DNA of 37,072 bases from Bacteroidota bacterium. Lineage in GTDB: Bacteria; Bacteroidota; Bacteroidia; Chitinophagales; Chitinophagaceae. Positions within the stretch are counted from its first letter, which is position 1. Every line of letters starts with the position of its first letter. A program made the translations under genes and the position numbers. The stretch is from contig JABDAZ010000028.1 in assembly GCA_013288945.1 (NCBI GenBank), positions 1 through 37,072 of the forward strand. Reading direction: 5' to 3'. The notes beneath the pieces are model-generated. The model was not told the DNA's origin, ran no database searches, and worked only from the letters and a program-made list of their open reading frames with translations. Positions 35,765 to 37,072 of this stretch are shown here, in pieces.

Positions 35765-35805
35765 AAAACAAAAACCCGGAAGAAAATCTTCCGGGTTTTT
35801 GTTTT
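35765..35805. terminator. Bidirectional terminator with a perfect 19-bp stem
   Basis: Arms 35765-35783 and 35787-35805 are exact complements with a 3-base loop (AAA), with the core CCCGGAAGA followed by TCTTCCGGG. Each side is flanked by an A-run and a T-run. It lies 58 bases after the TonB receptor stop and 110 bases beyond the ychF stop, so it can end both convergent transcripts. Confidence 0.9.
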
Positions 35806-35914
35806 ATTTAATTCAATTAATGTTTTTGTTTAAATACAAATGCGAAACACAAGATTAATCAAACATCACTTTTACATTTTAAATTTTGCATTCAATATTT
35901 ACATTTAAAAAGAA

Positions 35915-37015
35915 TTATACATTAAATCGAAAGTGCATTACATCGCCGTCTTTCACAATATATTCTTTTCCTTCAATGCGCAGTTTGCCATTTTCGCGAC
36001 AAGCAGCTTCTGAACCATATTGAATAAAATCGTTGTAAGCAATTACTTCTGCTTTAATAAACCCTTTCTCAAAGTCAGTGTGGATAACGCTTGCAGCTTG
36101 TGGCGCTTTCCATCCTTCATGAATTGTCCATGCCCGGACTTCCTGCACGCCGGCTGTAAAATAGGTTTGCAGCGTTAATAATTTATAGGCAGAGCTGATT
36201 AATTTATTCAGTGCAGGTTCTTTCATTTTATATTCTTCCATAAACAATGCACGATCATCAGCATCTTCCATTTCTGCAATTTGCGCTTCGATAGAATTGT
36301 TCATAATAATCACCTGTGCATTTTCATTGGCAACGGCAGCTTTTAATGCTTCAGAATATTTGTTGCCGGTAAACATAGATGGTTCATCAACATTGGCAAC
36401 ATACAAAACAGGTTTGTCTGTTAATAAAAATAAATCTGCAACGGCAATTTTTTGTTCTTTACTTAAATTCAGTTCGCGAATGCTTTTGCCTTTTTCCAAA
36501 TGCTCTTTGCAGATTTTTAAAATTTCATATTCTGCTTTTATTTTTGCATCGCCGGTTCTCGCAAGCTTTTCTGCCTTGCTGAATTTTTTATCAATACTAT
36601 CCAAATCTTTCAGCTGTAATTCTGTATCAATAATTTCTTTATCACTCACGGGATTAATCGCGCCTTCATCACGCAAAATATTTTCATCTTCAAAACATCT
36701 TATCACATGCACAATCGCATCTACTTCGCGGATGTTAGCCAAAAATTTATTGCCCAAACCTTCACCTTTGCTCGCACCTTTTACCAAACCTGCGATATCA
36801 ACAATTTCAATTTGCGTTGGAACGGTGCGATCCGGTTTTACCAATTCTGCCAGTTTATCAATGCGTTCATCTGGCACATTAACCAGGCCCACATTGGGTT
36901 CTATCGTGCAGAAACGGTAATTGCTTGCCTGCGCTTTTGCGCTATTGCTCACTGCATTAAATAAAGTTGATTTTCCAACATTCGGTAATCCTACAATGCC
37001 TGCTTGTAAAGCCAT
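35915..37015 (-). CDS. ychF: Redox-regulated ATPase YchF (Obg family)
   Basis: P-loop protein of 366 residues, ATP-preferring member of the Obg-like GTPase family that binds ribosomes. G1 is GLPNVGKSTLFNAVS (9-23). FCTIEPNVGLVNVPDERIDKL gives the switch region, and DIAGLVKGASKGEGLGNKFL gives G3 with the family loop. VANVDEP replaces the guanine-specific NKxD, as expected for YchF, which binds ATP. A coiled-coil arm spans about 120-185, and the C-terminal TGS domain (about 285-366) holds YFTAGVQEVRAWTIHEGWKAP and DVMHFRFNV. Length is normal. Confidence 0.96.
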   Translation of the reverse strand: MALQAGIVGLPNVGKSTLFNAVSNSAKAQASNYRFCTIEPNVGLVNVPDERIDKLAELVKPDRTVPTQIEIVDIAGLVKGASKGEGLGNKFLANIREVDAIVHVIRCFEDENILRDEGAINPVSDKEIIDTELQLKDLDSIDKKFSKAEKLARTGDAKIKAEYEILKICKEHLEKGKSIRELNLSKEQKIAVADLFLLTDKPVLYVANVDEPSMFTGNKYSEALKAAVANENAQVIIMNNSIEAQIAEMEDADDRALFMEEYKMKEPALNKLISSAYKLLTLQTYFTAGVQEVRAWTIHEGWKAPQAASVIHTDFEKGFIKAEVIAYNDFIQYGSEAACRENGKLRIEGKEYIVKDGDVMHFRFNV

Positions 37016-37032
37016 ATTATTTTTTTGAGCCG

Positions 37033-37040
37033 CAAAGATA
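37033..37040 (-). promoter_or_regulatory. Candidate -7 promoter box for ychF
   Basis: On the minus strand this reads TATCTTTG, an exact TAnnTTTG match 17 bases before the ychF start. No TTG is visible at the proper upstream distance before the window ends. Confidence 0.45.
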
Positions 37041-37072
37041 ATTGATTATTGCCTTACCTGTGTTTTGTTTGA

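Noticed and set aside
36297..36920. A 207-codon plus-strand open frame
   Set aside because: It lies wholly opposite ychF, whose conserved motifs are unmistakable. The product is a serine-rich shadow with no family pattern.

Overview
The window is an AT-rich (roughly two-thirds A+T by eye), gene-dense stretch of a Bacteroidota chromosome, most likely from the Chitinophagaceae or a close relative. The case rests on Bacteroidota-type families (DUF4294, DUF5686 with a carboxypeptidase-regulatory-like domain, GSCFA, a TonB receptor with the same N-terminal domain, a single-domain glycogen-synthase-like protein beside panC/panD), on several -7 boxes of the phylum's TAnnTTTG type, and on the scarcity of clear Shine-Dalgarno sequences. 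It reads as ordinary core chromosome with two small toxin-antitoxin modules. I see no prophage, insertion sequence, CRISPR array, rRNA or tRNA.

Layout, left to right. 1-979 (-): agmatinase/arginase-family enzyme cut by the window edge. 1214-4075 (+): cytochrome c maturation pair ccmE-ccmF, followed by a secreted DUF4294 protein (4201-4839). 4967-7807 (-): panC, panD, a YbhN-type membrane protein and a heptose-phosphate adenylyltransferase, divergent from a degenerate glycogen-synthase-like gene (7917-8732). 8896-10176 (+): metK behind a hairpin leader. 10259-13906 (+): NUDIX hydrolase, rlmB, HMG-CoA lyase, an orphan protein and a GSCFA protein, tightly packed. 13989-14496 (+): MazF/PemK-type toxin-antitoxin pair. 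14561-15418 (+): secreted ThuA-domain protein. 15745-18093 (+): ECF sigma factor, putative anti-sigma factor and exported protein. 18117-20541 (-): N-acetylhexosamine 1-kinase-like gene with a GH109-type glycosidase. 20641-21243 (-): MiaE-like tRNA hydroxylase. 21295-22398 (+): BioF-like synthase. 22635-25533 (+): penicillin-acylase-family protein and a small membrane protein. 25633-28173 (+): DUF5686 outer-membrane protein. 28179-28822 (-): VapBC-type module. 28971-30038 (+): trhO. 30118-30867 (+): lipoprotein. 31045-31836 (+): methyltransferase. 31833-32762 (-): purC. 32909-35707 (+): TonB-dependent receptor. 35915-37015 (-): ychF.

Functional groupings: GH109 plus NahK-like kinase looks like a two-step route that frees a terminal N-acetylhexosamine and phosphorylates it at C1. 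The sigma/anti-sigma/exported-protein trio looks like a cell-envelope regulatory unit. MiaE and TrhO both hydroxylate tRNA with oxygen but are not adjacent.

The most unusual signals are not single genes. One is a strong excess of the palindromic hexamer ATTAAT, seen in genes and spacers alike. The second is a 73-bp element present twice in spacers, upstream of unrelated genes. The third is a well-formed divergent promoter region with a perfect dyad between the vapBC-like module and trhO. No clearly new multi-gene system is evident.
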